A DNA stretch of 64,000 nt from Moritella sp. 24 (GCF_018219155.1 NZ_CP056123.1:3233505-3297504), one strand, 5' to 3'. Counted from the stretch's first letter, positions 53,092 to 63,349 are shown. Notes: a model not told the origin generated them from the letters alone. Numbers and translations are program-made.

Positions 53092-54105
53092 TTACGTGCT
53101 CGCGCGTTCAGAAATAATAAAACCGAGATCTAGATGTTTATTTTCAATCGGTTCATCGTTGATTTTTTTCAATAATAGCTTGGCAGCTTGTTCGCCAATG
53201 TCAAAACGAGGAATACAAACAGACGTTAATTTCGGGTTTGTCGCAGAGCAAATATCCAGATCATTAAAGCCAACTAACGCAATATCTTTGGGTACTTTCA
53301 TATTACGACGCTGACATTCAAATAATGCACCCGCTGCTAAATCGTCATTACAGAAGAAAATACAATCGGTGTCAGGCCATTCACTTAATATCTCAGTGAG
53401 CATATCTGCGCCCATCTGGTAAGTAGATGCATAAGAACTGGTGATCACACGTTCATCGCTCAGGTCTGTTTCCCAAATCGCTTTACGCCAACCATCTAAA
53501 CGAAGCTGCGCACGTAAATCCATTCGCGCACCAGCAAAACCAATATTCTTATAGCCTTTACCAATTAAATGCTCAGTGATCTTATACCCTGCTTGTGCAT
53601 GGTCTAAACCAACAGACATGTCGATTGCATTATCATTACATTCCATGATTTCAACGACAGGTAAATTTGATTTACGTAATAAGCGGTTACTTCGTTCTGT
53701 ATGGTGGGTACCAGAAATAATGATGCCATCAATACCAAACTGTAAATAAGTCTCGATTAAACGCTCTTCTTCTAGTAGTGAGTAGCCTGAGTGGCCCAAT
53801 AATATCTGAAACCCCTCTCCTAGCATCACATCATTGATACCGCGCACAACATCCGAGAATACGCCGTTAGAAAGTGAAGGGACAATTAATACTATCGTCT
53901 TACTCTGCTTAGTACTTAACATACTCGCTGCACGGTTAGGTACATAGCCCATTTGGTCAATGGCTTTATGAATAGTTAAACGTAATGATTCTGACACTTT
54001 CTCAGGTGTACGAATCGCCCTAGAGACGGTAATTTTGGTCACACCAACTTTATTTGCAACATCCTGTAGGGTCACTCGACCAGACTTACGACTGTTGGAA
54101 CTCAT
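53092..54105 (-). CDS. gntR: LacI-family repressor, GntR-like (gluconate)
   Basis: 337-residue LacI-type regulator. The DNA-binding headpiece is VTLQDVANKVGVTKITVSRAIRTPEKVSESLR (about 11-42), with the hinge MGYVPNRAASML next. The effector-binding core follows (IVPSLSNGVFSDVVRGI, HTERSNRLLRKSNLPVVEIMECN, SVGLDHAQAGY). It resembles E. coli GntR in length and order and sits between gntK and gnd. Operators of E. coli GntR type are found before dctP, gntK and gnd, so it probably represses all three until gluconate is present. AAGGATATAGGG precedes ATG. Confidence 0.9.
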   Translation of the reverse strand: MSSNSRKSGRVTLQDVANKVGVTKITVSRAIRTPEKVSESLRLTIHKAIDQMGYVPNRAASMLSTKQSKTIVLIVPSLSNGVFSDVVRGINDVMLGEGFQILLGHSGYSLLEEERLIETYLQFGIDGIIISGTHHTERSNRLLRKSNLPVVEIMECNDNAIDMSVGLDHAQAGYKITEHLIGKGYKNIGFAGARMDLRAQLRLDGWRKAIWETDLSDERVITSSYASTYQMGADMLTEILSEWPDTDCIFFCNDDLAAGALFECQRRNMKVPKDIALVGFNDLDICSATNPKLTSVCIPRFDIGEQAAKLLLKKINDEPIENKHLDLGFIISERAST

Positions 54106-54575
54106 ACACCCTATATCCTTATTTATAAAATACTTACCTCATTATACCTATCTACAATTAGGGGTAAATAAACTTTTTAATTAACTTTAAAACGGTAAAA
54201 CTGTGTATTTTTTAACATAACTGTCAATCATTTTAGCAATTAATCTCTATATCAAATTTGCTAATCGTATTCGACTTTAAATTCTATAAACATGTTAATA
54301 ATCTTAGCTAAACTTGTATAACTGAGCAGGAAAGAGACAGGCTTACTCCCAAAATACTAATGATTATGTGAGGTAGATCTCATCTCGATGAGCCGATTAA
54401 GCATATAAATTTTGATGACTTAAAATTGGATCACTAAAAAATAGCGAATTATATGAAAAAGAAAAATAACGATAGCGTTAACATTGTATCTTTTTCTACT
54501 TTCTATATCATGCCTTAAACGATAAGGCATTAGCCAATTCTCACCTTCATGACTTGCTAAGGCACAGAGGACCAG
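54106..54575. other. Divergent gntR/gnd regulatory region
   Basis: 470 AT-rich bases. A GntR-type site lies at 54469-54484. No ORF or RNA gene was recognised. Confidence 0.55.
54469..54484. promoter_or_regulatory. GntR-type operator upstream of gnd
   Basis: On the minus strand ATGTTAACGCTATCGT matches ATGTTA-N4-TAACAT at 10 of 12 positions, 92 bases before the gnd start. Confidence 0.55.
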
Positions 54576-56078
54576 ATGAATAATAATATTGATATTGCAG
54601 TAATAGGTTTAGGCGTAATGGGTGCCAACATGGCATTAAATTTAGCAGAGCGCGGATTTTCCGTTGCCGCTTTTGACATTAACGAAAGCCGTCGTACTGA
54701 CATCGTTAAGCGTCATCAACCCCTAACAGCAGCAAAACTGATTGCTGTTGCCGATCTTGCAGAGCTAATTAAGCAACTAGATACACCACGTCGCATCGTG
54801 CTTTCTGTTCCAGCGGGTCCTGTCGTTGATATTATTTGTAACGACTTAATTGAAGCTGGCTTAGAAGCAAGTGACATCGTTGTTGATACAGGTAACAGCC
54901 AATGGCGCGATTCTATTGCCCGTGCAGATTCTTATGCTGGCAAATTTAACTTCTTCACTTGTGCTATTTCTGGTGGTGAAGTGGGTGCTCGTTTTGGTCC
55001 ATCATTAATGCCAAGTGGCGATAAAGCAGCTTGGGAATGGTTAAAACCAATGTGGCAAGCAATGTCTGCAAAAGTAGATCCTGTAACAGGTGTTGAAATT
55101 GCACGTACACAAGTAGACCAGCCATTACCTGAAGGCGAGCCTTGCGCAGAATACATTGGTCCAATCGGTTCTGGCCACTTCGTTAAAATGGTACACAACG
55201 GTATTGAATACGCAGATATGCAAATGATTGCAGAAGTTGTGCAATTCATGCGTCAAATCTTAGGTATGTCTGCTGTTGAAGTTGGCGAAGTATTCAGTGA
55301 ATGGAATAAAGGTAAGCTACAAAGCTACCTTATCGAAATCACAGGTAACATCCTAAAAGTTGTTGATGAAGCGACTGGCAAACCTATGGTTGACGTGATC
55401 ATGGATCAAGCTGGCCAAAAAGGTACTGGTAACTGGACTGCACGCGAAGCACTAGAGCTTGGCGTTCCAGCAAACGCAATTGCAGAATCTGTATTTGCAC
55501 GTTGCCTAAGCACACAAAAATCTATCCGTCAGGTTGGCGCGACGAAACTTGCAGGCCCTGCAGTTTCTATCGAAGACCGTAACGTATGGTTAGAGAAACT
55601 GTCTGACGCACTATACTGTTCAAAAATCTGTAGCTACGCACAAGGTTTTGAATTGATGACGGCAGCAGAAAAAGAACATAACTGGACACTTGATTACGTT
55701 GCTATTGCAAAAATCTGGCGTGCAGGTTGCGTGATCCGCGCTCACTTCTTAGATGATATCTCTAAAGCTTACCAAGCTGAACCTGAGCTATTAAACCTAA
55801 TGCTAGCTGAACGTTTCACTAATACATTAGCTGACAGCCAAATGGCGTGGCGTGAAGTATTAGCGAAAGCAATCATGCAAGGTATGCCAATGCCATCAAT
55901 CAGTGCAGCAATGAGCTACTATGATTGTTACCGTGAAGCAGATTCATCAGCAAGCTTAATTCAAGCGATGCGTGACTACTTTGGTGGCCACACTTACCGT
56001 CGTAAAGATCAAGATGCAAGTCAAAGCTTCCACTATGATTGGCACTTTGGCACTGGTGAGCACAAAGCTCAACACTAA
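54576..56078 (+). CDS. gnd: 6-phosphogluconate dehydrogenase (decarboxylating)
   Basis: Oxidises 6-phosphogluconate to ribulose 5-phosphate with NADP. Cofactor motif GLGVMGANMALNLAERGF (about 11-28), the signature ISGGEVGARFGPSLMPSG (about 130-147, with the usual GAR(Y/F)GPS), substrate and catalytic blocks GSGHFVKMVHNGIEYADMQ (about 198-216) and WRAGCVIRAHFLDDI (about 384-398) are intact. At 500 residues it is about 30 longer than E. coli Gnd, with an insertion near 160-185. AGAGGA precedes ATG. With gntK and dctPQM it completes a route from gluconate into the pentose phosphate pathway. Confidence 0.95.
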   Translation: MNNNIDIAVIGLGVMGANMALNLAERGFSVAAFDINESRRTDIVKRHQPLTAAKLIAVADLAELIKQLDTPRRIVLSVPAGPVVDIICNDLIEAGLEASDIVVDTGNSQWRDSIARADSYAGKFNFFTCAISGGEVGARFGPSLMPSGDKAAWEWLKPMWQAMSAKVDPVTGVEIARTQVDQPLPEGEPCAEYIGPIGSGHFVKMVHNGIEYADMQMIAEVVQFMRQILGMSAVEVGEVFSEWNKGKLQSYLIEITGNILKVVDEATGKPMVDVIMDQAGQKGTGNWTAREALELGVPANAIAESVFARCLSTQKSIRQVGATKLAGPAVSIEDRNVWLEKLSDALYCSKICSYAQGFELMTAAEKEHNWTLDYVAIAKIWRAGCVIRAHFLDDISKAYQAEPELLNLMLAERFTNTLADSQMAWREVLAKAIMQGMPMPSISAAMSYYDCYREADSSASLIQAMRDYFGGHTYRRKDQDASQSFHYDWHFGTGEHKAQH

Positions 56079-56120
56079 ACTAAACGAATATCTAAGCGAA
56101 TAAATAGCTAGATAGACACA

Positions 56121-56148
56121 AACCCAGCCTATGTGCTGGGTTTTTTAT
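56121..56148 (+). terminator. Terminator after gnd
   Basis: AACCCAGC pairs with GCTGGGTT around a 6-base loop, followed by TTTTTATT. Confidence 0.9.
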
Positions 56149-56241
56149 TGCCCAATAATCCACAACATCCCATCATATCGACAAGCACCACAATAAACCT
56201 TCATTCTAATATCGTACTTTTCTTTATTTATTAGCCTAATT

Positions 56242-56321
56242 CATTAGTTTTGTTTCATTAGTTTGTTTTAAATCATTCATTGGTGATAATTTATATGGAC
56301 AAACGAAACAAACGAAACTAA
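56242..56321. repeat. Short tandem repeats forming an imperfect inverted repeat upstream of glmS
   Basis: Two 14-base units (CATTAGTTTTGTTT and CATTAGTTTGTTTT at 56242-56269) face two 9-base units (ACAAACGAA twice, 56299-56316). As an inverted repeat the arms match at 19 of 23 positions with a loop of about 30 bases. Confidence 0.6.
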
Positions 56322-56596
56322 AATTACGCAACTTCGAAACTTAATCAGTATTCATTGCTCAATATAGCGACCTAATCCGTAAATGAAAGTAGATAAATTA
56401 CTGTTAGGCACTATATTTAAATGAAACGTAACTAATCCATCAAATTTTGGTTACGGTTGAATACTTTAATGATAAAAGTTTCGCTCTAACATCATTAAAA
56501 CAAGTTTATAAGGACGAACGTCATCACGGACAGATAAGCAGAGCGCTATCACGTGGTTATTACTTGTTTAAAAGTTTATAAATTTAGGAGAAGACC

Positions 56597-58429
56597 ATGT
56601 GTGGCATTGTTGGTGCAGTAGCGCAAAGAGATATCAGTGAAATTTTAGTTGAAGGTTTACGTCGTTTAGAATACCGCGGTTATGATTCAGCTGGTGTTGC
56701 GATTGTAGATCAAGATAACAACCTACAACGTATTCGTAGCCTAGGTAAAGTGAAAGAGCTTGCAAGTGCAGTTGATGCAGAGCAACCGATTGGTGGCACT
56801 GGTATTGCACATACACGTTGGGCAACACACGGTGAACCTTCACAAGCGAATGCACATCCACACGTATCGGGTGATATTGCGGTTGTACATAACGGCATCA
56901 TTGAAAACCACGAAGCACTGCGTATCCTACTACAACAACGTGGTTATGTTTTCCAATCTCAAACAGATACTGAAGTTATTGCGCATCTTGTTGAATGGGA
57001 ACTACGTTCTACAGATAGCCTACTTGATGCAGTACAAAAAACTGCGGCACAGTTAGATGGCGCTTACGGCACTGTTGTTCTTAACCGTCTTGAACCTGGT
57101 AAATTAATTGTTGCACGTTCTGGTAGTCCAATTGTAATCGGTTTAGGTGTGGGTGAAAACTTCTTAGCATCTGACCAACTTGCATTACTTAACGTAACAC
57201 GCCGCTTCATGTTCCTTGAAGAAGGTGATGTAGCAGAAATCACTCGCCGTGATGTATCTGTATTTGACGCAAATGGTGAGCCAGTAACACGTGAAGTAAC
57301 TGAATCTAATGCAGAACACGACGCAGCAGATAAAGGTGAATTCCGTCACTTCATGCAAAAAGAGATTTTTGAGCAACCTAAAGCACTAACAAACACAATG
57401 GAAGGTCGTCTTTCAGCTCACAGTGTTATTACAGAAAGCATTGGTGTTAATGCGGCTGAGATCTTAGCAAACGTTGAACACATCCAAATTATCGCCTGTG
57501 GCACATCATACAATGCGGGCATGACTGCACGTTATTGGTTTGAATCACTTGCTGGCGTAAGTTGCGATGTCGAAATTGCTTCTGAATTCCGCTACCGTAA
57601 ATTCGTGACTCGCCCTAATAGCCTACTTATCACGTTATCACAATCAGGTGAAACGGCTGATACATTAGCAGCGCTGCGCCTTGCTAAAGAAAAAGGTTAC
57701 ATGTCTGCAATGACAATTTGTAACGTAGCAGGCTCTTCATTAGTACGTGAATCAGACTTTGCTTTCATGACTCGTGCGGGAACTGAAATCGGTGTTGCAT
57801 CGACAAAAGCATTCACGACTCAACTTTCTGCATTGTTAATGTTAGTCACAGCATTAGGTAAACAGAAAAACGTTATTAGCATTGAAAAAGAAGCTGAAAT
57901 TGTAGCTGCGCTACATGCTCTGCCTAAACAAATAGAAACATCACTGTCATTTGATAAAGACATTGAAGCATTAGCAGAAGATTTTGCTGACAAACAACAC
58001 ACGTTATTCTTAGGCCGTGGCGAGTTCTACCCTATCGCAATGGAAGCTGCGCTTAAGCTTAAAGAGATTTCATATATTCACGCAGAAGCATATGCTGCGG
58101 GTGAATTGAAACACGGTCCTTTAGCACTTATTGATGCTGACATGCCTGTTGTTGTTATCGCGCCAACGAACGAGCTACTAGAAAAGCTAAAATCAAATAT
58201 TGAAGAAGTTCGTGCACGTGGCGGTCTACTTTATGTATTCGCTGACGCTAATGCAGGGTTTGTTGAATCAGAAGGCATGAAGATCATCACAATGCCGCAT
58301 GTAAGTGAAATTACAGCCCCTATCTTCTACACACTACCTATGCAGTTGCTTTCATACCATGTAGCACTGATTAAAGGGACAGACGTGGATCAACCACGTA
58401 ACCTTGCTAAGGCTGTTACTGTAGAGTAA
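56597..58429 (+). CDS. glmS: Glutamine--fructose-6-phosphate aminotransferase (isomerizing)
   Basis: Makes glucosamine 6-phosphate from fructose 6-phosphate and glutamine, the first step to UDP-GlcNAc for peptidoglycan and LPS. 610 residues. The N-terminal glutaminase begins [12 protein letters not shown] with nucleophile Cys2; [14 protein letters not shown] and [11 protein letters not shown] follow. Two SIS sugar-isomerase domains (about 285-425 and 460-600) have [17 protein letters not shown] and the C-terminal [22 protein letters not shown] precedes ATG. It is monocistronic, ending in a terminator. Confidence 0.97.
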   Translation: MCGIVGAVAQRDISEILVEGLRRLEYRGYDSAGVAIVDQDNNLQRIRSLGKVKELASAVDAEQPIGGTGIAHTRWATHGEPSQANAHPHVSGDIAVVHNGIIENHEALRILLQQRGYVFQSQTDTEVIAHLVEWELRSTDSLLDAVQKTAAQLDGAYGTVVLNRLEPGKLIVARSGSPIVIGLGVGENFLASDQLALLNVTRRFMFLEEGDVAEITRRDVSVFDANGEPVTREVTESNAEHDAADKGEFRHFMQKEIFEQPKALTNTMEGRLSAHSVITESIGVNAAEILANVEHIQIIACGTSYNAGMTARYWFESLAGVSCDVEIASEFRYRKFVTRPNSLLITLSQSGETADTLAALRLAKEKGYMSAMTICNVAGSSLVRESDFAFMTRAGTEIGVASTKAFTTQLSALLMLVTALGKQKNVISIEKEAEIVAALHALPKQIETSLSFDKDIEALAEDFADKQHTLFLGRGEFYPIAMEAALKLKEISYIHAEAYAAGELKHGPLALIDADMPVVVIAPTNELLEKLKSNIEEVRARGGLLYVFADANAGFVESEGMKIITMPHVSEITAPIFYTLPMQLLSYHVALIKGTDVDQPRNLAKAVTVE

Positions 58430-58452
58430 TCACAGGCTAAAAGCACAAAAAC

Positions 58453-58482
58453 AAAAGCCTCGATATTTATCGGGGCTTTTAC
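58453..58482. terminator. Bidirectional terminator between glmS and the LysR gene
   Basis: AAAAGCCTCGAT pairs with ATCGGGGCTTTT (one G-T wobble) around an ATTT loop. Confidence 0.87.
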
Positions 58483-58501
58483 CCTTCATACTTTGTAGTA
58501 T

Positions 58502-59395
58502 TCAATCACCTACTTTTTCCACCAAAAAATCAATAAATGCTCTTAATACAGGTCGCTGAAATTTACTGCCATGGTAAACAGCATATACCTCTGCACTGGC
58601 CCCTTCATATGCAGATGCTTCCCACTGTGGTAGACAAGCCACCAGCTTACCCGCTTTAATATAATCCGCAGTCATCCATTTTGACATTAACAACATACCA
58701 CCACCATGTAGTGCAGCTTCTAATAACGGACTACCGCCTTTAGAGCTTAAATTACCTTGTACTGCGACCTTGGTTATTTGTTTATTTTTTTTGAAGTACC
58801 AACAACAGCGCTGACGGCTATTAGTTAATGTCAGGCAGTTATGTTCATTTAAATCCATCGGTGTTTTAGGCTGATCAAACTTAGCAAGGTACTCGGGAGA
58901 TGCACACAAAATAGTATGATTGGTAAATAACATACGCGCATGTAAATTAGAATCACTTGGACGGCCAATACGAATGCCTAGATCCACATTTTCACCATTC
59001 AAATCGATAACTTGATTGTCTAACTCAATCTCAATTTTCACCTTAGGGTAGCGCGCCAAAAATTCCGGTAATAAAGGGGAGATACATTGACGACCAAAAC
59101 TCTCAAATGCCGAGATCTTCAGTAACCCTTCTGGTTCTAGATTTATTTGATGCATCGACGATAACAAATCATCCGCGTCAGCTAACAACCTTGTTGCACG
59201 TTCACAAAACTGCTGACCATCTTCCGTTAATAATAACTGCCGAGTACTGCGCTTAAATAAAGTAGCCCCAACTTCGCTTTCAAGATTATCAATATTACGC
59301 GCCACAGAAGAAGGCGCCATATTAAGTACCCCCGCAGTTTTAGAAAAGCTGCCAAGCTCTACAACTTTGATAAATATACGGATTAAATTAAGCAT
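58502..59395 (-). CDS. LysR-family transcriptional regulator
   Basis: 297-residue LTTR. The N-terminal helix-turn-helix FIKVVELGSFSKTAGVLNMAPSSVARNIDNLESEVGATLF (about 8-47) and the C-terminal effector domain (about 90-295, EGLLKISAFESFGRQCISPLLPEFLARYPKVKIEI) place it with the CrgA/AaeR-like group. AAGGTT precedes ATG. It is divergent from the peroxiredoxin-glutaredoxin gene with an intervening palindrome and may regulate it. It is not OxyR: there is no recognisable pair of redox cysteines at the OxyR positions. Confidence 0.88.
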   Translation of the reverse strand: MLNLIRIFIKVVELGSFSKTAGVLNMAPSSVARNIDNLESEVGATLFKRSTRQLLLTEDGQQFCERATRLLADADDLLSSMHQINLEPEGLLKISAFESFGRQCISPLLPEFLARYPKVKIEIELDNQVIDLNGENVDLGIRIGRPSDSNLHARMLFTNHTILCASPEYLAKFDQPKTPMDLNEHNCLTLTNSRQRCCWYFKKNKQITKVAVQGNLSSKGGSPLLEAALHGGGMLLMSKWMTADYIKAGKLVACLPQWEASAYEGASAEVYAVYHGSKFQRPVLRAFIDFLVEKVGD

Positions 59396-59771
59396 ATAGC
59401 AACCTTGGGATGGTGTTAAATAGGATGTTATCCATTATATTATCAAACATCATAATGAACACCGCTATATAGTCTGGGTGCTTAAAGTTCTGCACATAAC
59501 TCAGTGAGTAACCAGTGCATGGTTCAGACCATAGTTAAAACCAATCAAAATTTGATTATTGATAGATTTTACAATAGCTATTACCTATCAAATATAAAGA
59601 TTCAATCGATTAGCCCTATTTATGGTTTTTTTGCATAATAGCTACATCAAGACGAAACAGAGACAACGTCTTAACCGAATACTTTTATAAAAATAAATGA
59701 TAGAAAATTTATATCAAACCACTTTATAACAAACATAAGTTAGCTTAATTAATAGCTACATTAAGGAATAT
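59396..59771. other. Divergent lysR/peroxiredoxin promoter region
   Basis: 376 AT-rich bases. The palindrome at 59543-59557 is the only clear motif; no ORF is visible. Confidence 0.5.
59543..59557. promoter_or_regulatory. Palindrome in the lysR-peroxiredoxin divergent region
   Basis: AATCAAA-A-TTTGATT, a perfect 7-bp inverted repeat with one central base. The inner T-N11-A spacing fits a LysR-type box. Confidence 0.45.
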
Positions 59772-60509
59772 ATGATGACAACATTCGAATCGAAAGAAGG
59801 CCAAGCAGTTCCACAAGTGACATTCCCAACTCGCCAAGGTGATGCATGGGTTAATCGCACAACAGAAGAACTTTTTGCAAACAAAACAGTGGTTGTATTC
59901 AGCCTACCGGGTGCATTCACACCAACATGTTCATCAAGTCACTTACCACGTTACAACGAACTTGCTAGCGTATTCTCAGCACACGGTGTTGATGACATCC
60001 TATGTGTATCAGTAAACGATACGTTTGTAATGAACGCATGGAAAGATAGTCAAGAAGCAGACAACATCACTTTCATTCCAGACGGTAATGGTGAATTCTC
60101 TGAAGGTATGGGCATGTTAGTAGACAAATCTGACATCGGTTTTGGCAAGCGCTCATGGCGTTACAGCATGCTGGTTAAAAACGGTGTGGTAGTAAAAATG
60201 TTCATCGAAGCTGACGAACCAGGCGACCCGTTCAAAGTTTCTGATGCAGATACAATGTTAGGTTACGTAGCACCAGAATACAAAGTACAAGAATCAGTAA
60301 CTGTATTCACAAAACCTGGTTGCCCATTCTGCACAAAAGCAAAACAAGCCTTAATCGACCAAGGTTTAAATTACGAAGAAGTCGTACTAGGTAAAGACGC
60401 AACAACGGTAAGTCTACGTGCAGTAACAGGTCGTAGCACAGTGCCACAAATCTTCATCGGTGGTAAACACATCGGTGGTAGCGAAGAGCTAGACGCATAT
60501 TTCGCTTAA
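59772..60509 (+). CDS. Hybrid peroxiredoxin-glutaredoxin (PGdx)
   Basis: 245-residue fusion that reduces peroxides using glutathione directly. The N-terminal Prx5-type domain (about 1-165) has the peroxidatic Cys53 in [16 protein letters not shown]. The C-terminal glutaredoxin (about 173-245) has the CPFC active site at 184-187 and the [14 protein letters not shown] glutathione-binding segment. Such fusions are typical of Haemophilus, vibrios and other marine gammaproteobacteria. Two adjacent ATGs (59772 and 59775) both fit the AAGGA ribosome site. It is monocistronic with a strong terminator. Confidence 0.95.
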   Translation: MMTTFESKEGQAVPQVTFPTRQGDAWVNRTTEELFANKTVVVFSLPGAFTPTCSSSHLPRYNELASVFSAHGVDDILCVSVNDTFVMNAWKDSQEADNITFIPDGNGEFSEGMGMLVDKSDIGFGKRSWRYSMLVKNGVVVKMFIEADEPGDPFKVSDADTMLGYVAPEYKVQESVTVFTKPGCPFCTKAKQALIDQGLNYEEVVLGKDATTVSLRAVTGRSTVPQIFIGGKHIGGSEELDAYFA

Positions 60510-60578
60510 TCAGTCGATTTAATATCGTCGAAAAATATTACCACGAATAGCCATACTCACATGCCATCATTCGTCATA

Positions 60579-60607
60579 AAAGGAAGCAGAAATGCTTCCT
60601 TTTTTTC
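60579..60607 (+). terminator. Terminator after the peroxiredoxin-glutaredoxin gene
   Basis: AAAGGAAGCA pairs with TGCTTCCTTT around a GAAA loop, followed by a run of T. Confidence 0.92.
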
Positions 60608-60772
60608 GTCTCTACAATACACAGTATTCCGCCCTTCCTCGCAAGCTACAACGCTCACAAACGCTTACATAAAAGCAATCCAGCATTACTTTTTCTTATG
60701 TTAGGATTTAGGGTGAATTGATATAACAAATAGTAGCCATCGCATGGTAAAAAATAGTAACGAGGGTTCATT

Positions 60773-62779
60773 ATGACAGCTTCAGCATATACTCAAAAAC
60801 ACAGGCCGATACTGGCTAAGTTAGACGGTAAGGGCCCTTATATTGTCTCCGACTTAACCGTTTCAGAGCAGATATTTTCACGCTCCGATTATGCCGCGAC
60901 TTTAATATCCAAAGACAAAATATCAGAATCCTTATTAGGCAAAGCAATTGACTTTAGTTACTCACCTGGGCTCGAAGGCAACAGAAAAGAAGCACGTCGT
61001 TTTCATGCTTTAGTCTCATCGATAGAAAGTCTCAGTTTTGATCCTGCAAAAGAACTTTATACCTACCGTATCGAAGCGATAGATCCATTATCCGTATTTA
61101 ACTATCGCGTTTCGAGTCGTACTTTCCAAGACATGACCAGCAAGCAGATCATTGAAAAAGTCTTGTCTGACTCCGGTTTAAAAAGCTATTTCAAACTATC
61201 AATGCGTAATGCAGGCAGTAAACACACCTATTGTATCCAATTTAACGAAAATGATTACGGCTTCCTAAGACGAATGATGGCAAGCGAAGGTTGGCATTAT
61301 CACAGTGATCATAACGGCAGTCAGCCGTGCATTATCATCGGTGATAACAACCAAGACTTTGCAAATCTAGATAACAGCAAAATTCCGTTTATTACAGGCG
61401 CTAAAGATAAAACACACGCCATCACACATTGGCATGCGCGTAACATTCTTGGCGTCAGCAAGTTATCACTTGGCGATCACAATGCCGAACTCGCCGAATG
61501 TCTATCGAGTGGCAATAGAACCACGAGCAATAGCGTTAAAAACAACGCGCTAACACAATACTTTTTTGGTCAAGGTCATCCCGATAAAAATACCATCAGA
61601 GATTCTGCCAAGCGCCAGATGGAAAGCATCGACACACAAAAAGTCAAGATCACGGCACAATCATCCATCCCTGCATTAGGAGCTGGATTACGCTTTACAT
61701 TAACTGACCACAGTGAAAGTGAACACAATCAAGAATACGTAGTGACGCAAGCAGAACATCACTTCTCGGCAACAGAAAGCGGTCATAAAACCGAATACAA
61801 CAATACATTTAAATGTATGCCTGCTTCTATTTTATGGCGTCCAGCCTTCTTACCAAAACCCCAGATCCACAGTGTGCAAAGTGCAGAAGTCACTGGGCCA
61901 AGTGGTGAAGAAACAAATCAAGATAAACAAGGACGAATTAAAGTCCAGTTCCATTGGGATCTACAGGGAAAAAAAGACGAAAAAAGCTCATGCTGGGTAC
62001 CTGTTTCTCAAGCGACAGCCAGTAACGGGTTTGGTGTGCAATTTATCCCACGCGTTGGTGACGAAGTATTAATTAACTTTATTGATGGCGACCCTGACCG
62101 CCCTGTTGTTTGTGGGTCTATCTACACAGGGAAAAATAAACCGCCCTACAGCGCTGCGACACAATCAGGCATCAAAACCAGAAGTACACCAAAAGGCAAT
62201 GCCAGTACAGCCAATGAACTCAGATTCGAAGACAAAAAAGACAAAGAAGAGATCTTTTTACAAGCCGAAAAAGATCTGACCATCAATGTAAAACAAAACA
62301 GCAAACAAACCGTCACTGGCACATCGTTATTAACCGTCAAGAAAACAATAAACATCAGCAGTAAAGAAGCTACAAGTCTTGAAAGTAAAGATGCCTTATC
62401 AACTAAATCGGCAAAAGACACCAGTATCTCATCTGATGCAAACATCAGCCTCGATGCAGGTAAGAAAGCCAATATCAGTGCAACTTCTGCAATCAAAATT
62501 GATGGCCAAACGATTGAGCTAAAAGGCAAGACAAAAATAAAGCTCTCAGTCGGTGGCAGTAGTATCGAAATCAGCCCTAGCGGCGTAAAAATAGCAGGAC
62601 CACAAATAGCCATCGACGGACAAGGTAGCGCCACCCTCAAAGCAACTATCGTCACTGTCGAAAGCAAGGCGAAAACAGACATCAAAGGCGCACTTGTCGG
62701 TATTAATGGCAGTGCAATGACACAGGTAAAAGCAGGTGCCATGGTTCAAATACAAGGCGCAATAGCGAAGGTAAACTAA
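60773..62779 (+). CDS. vgrG: Type VI secretion tip protein VgrG
   Basis: Spike protein at the tip of the T6SS tube. 668 residues: gp27-like N-terminal half (about 10-370, FNENDYGFLRRMMASEGWHYH at about 163-183), then the gp5-like OB-fold (about 385-470, GRIKVQFHWD and CWVPVSQATASNGFGVQFIPRVGDEVLINFIDGDPDRPVV). The C-terminal beta-helix needle (about 500-668) is built of short repeats such as LESKDALSTKSAKDTSISSDANISLDA. It ends with the needle, so I see no added effector domain. Its stop overlaps the next start by one base. DUF6931-like and PAAR genes follow, so this is a VgrG module rather than a full T6SS locus. Confidence 0.95.
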   Translation: MTASAYTQKHRPILAKLDGKGPYIVSDLTVSEQIFSRSDYAATLISKDKISESLLGKAIDFSYSPGLEGNRKEARRFHALVSSIESLSFDPAKELYTYRIEAIDPLSVFNYRVSSRTFQDMTSKQIIEKVLSDSGLKSYFKLSMRNAGSKHTYCIQFNENDYGFLRRMMASEGWHYHSDHNGSQPCIIIGDNNQDFANLDNSKIPFITGAKDKTHAITHWHARNILGVSKLSLGDHNAELAECLSSGNRTTSNSVKNNALTQYFFGQGHPDKNTIRDSAKRQMESIDTQKVKITAQSSIPALGAGLRFTLTDHSESEHNQEYVVTQAEHHFSATESGHKTEYNNTFKCMPASILWRPAFLPKPQIHSVQSAEVTGPSGEETNQDKQGRIKVQFHWDLQGKKDEKSSCWVPVSQATASNGFGVQFIPRVGDEVLINFIDGDPDRPVVCGSIYTGKNKPPYSAATQSGIKTRSTPKGNASTANELRFEDKKDKEEIFLQAEKDLTINVKQNSKQTVTGTSLLTVKKTINISSKEATSLESKDALSTKSAKDTSISSDANISLDAGKKANISATSAIKIDGQTIELKGKTKIKLSVGGSSIEISPSGVKIAGPQIAIDGQGSATLKATIVTVESKAKTDIKGALVGINGSAMTQVKAGAMVQIQGAIAKVN

Positions 62780-63348
62780 TGCATTATTTAAAGATCCCAC
62801 ATCAACATGCACAAGATATTTTATCTTTGTATGAAGCAAGTGATGAGATAACAGCACTCGCAGAGCAGCATCAGACACCCGCAGCAGTCATCGAGGTGGC
62901 GATTGCTGCTGAACTCTTTGCTGATACCGCTTTATTCCTTGCGCACGCATTACCAGTCAGAGAAGCAATTTGGTGGGCATGTTGCTGTGCAAGTCAACGT
63001 AATGACTGGAACGAAGATGAAGCGAATGCGATCCGCTCGGCTAAGGCATGGGTGCATGAACCCGATGAAACTGCACGTCGATTTGCCGAAGACATGGCAA
63101 AAAAAGCAGACTTACAAACCGGAGCTGGTTGGGTTGCTCAGGCAGCATTCTGGAGTGGTGGTAGCATGACAGCACCGAATGAACCTATCGTTCAACCGCC
63201 TGAATACTTATATTCACAAGCCGTCGCAGGCGCAGTTAACTTAATCGCGGCCCTACCCGATGGCGAACATGCCACAGAGCGATATGAACACTATTTTAAA
63301 CTTGGATTACATATTGCCCAAGGTGGCAATGGTAAGTTAGGAGAATAA
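62779..63348 (+). CDS. DUF6931-like protein of the VgrG cluster
   Basis: 189-residue soluble, mostly helical, Ala-rich acidic protein without signal peptide. HALPVREAIWWACCCASQRNDW (about 55-76) and the C-terminal alanine-rich helices match what I know of proteins now called DUF6931, found between vgrG and PAAR genes in vibrios and relatives. Its place (TAATG overlap with vgrG, 1-base gap to PAAR) suggests a chaperone or adaptor for tip loading. The function is not established. Confidence 0.72.
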   Translation: MHYLKIPHQHAQDILSLYEASDEITALAEQHQTPAAVIEVAIAAELFADTALFLAHALPVREAIWWACCCASQRNDWNEDEANAIRSAKAWVHEPDETARRFAEDMAKKADLQTGAGWVAQAAFWSGGSMTAPNEPIVQPPEYLYSQAVAGAVNLIAALPDGEHATERYEHYFKLGLHIAQGGNGKLGE

Positions 63349-63349
63349 T

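Larger units (their letters stand above)
56079..56596. other. Long gnd-glmS spacer with repeat structure
   Basis: 518 bases. The gnd terminator is at the left, the tandem/inverted repeats at 56242-56321, then AT-rich DNA to the glmS ribosome site. No ORF, and no glmS ribozyme signature as found in Gram-positive bacteria, was seen. Confidence 0.5.

Noticed and set aside
56149-56596. Possible glmS ribozyme or riboswitch
   Set aside because: No glmS ribozyme signature; such ribozymes are known from Gram-positive bacteria, and only the repeat structure at 56242-56321 is visible.
62260-62779. Effector extension at the VgrG C-terminus
   Set aside because: The region is a run of short beta-helix repeats continuous with the needle, without a separate globular domain.
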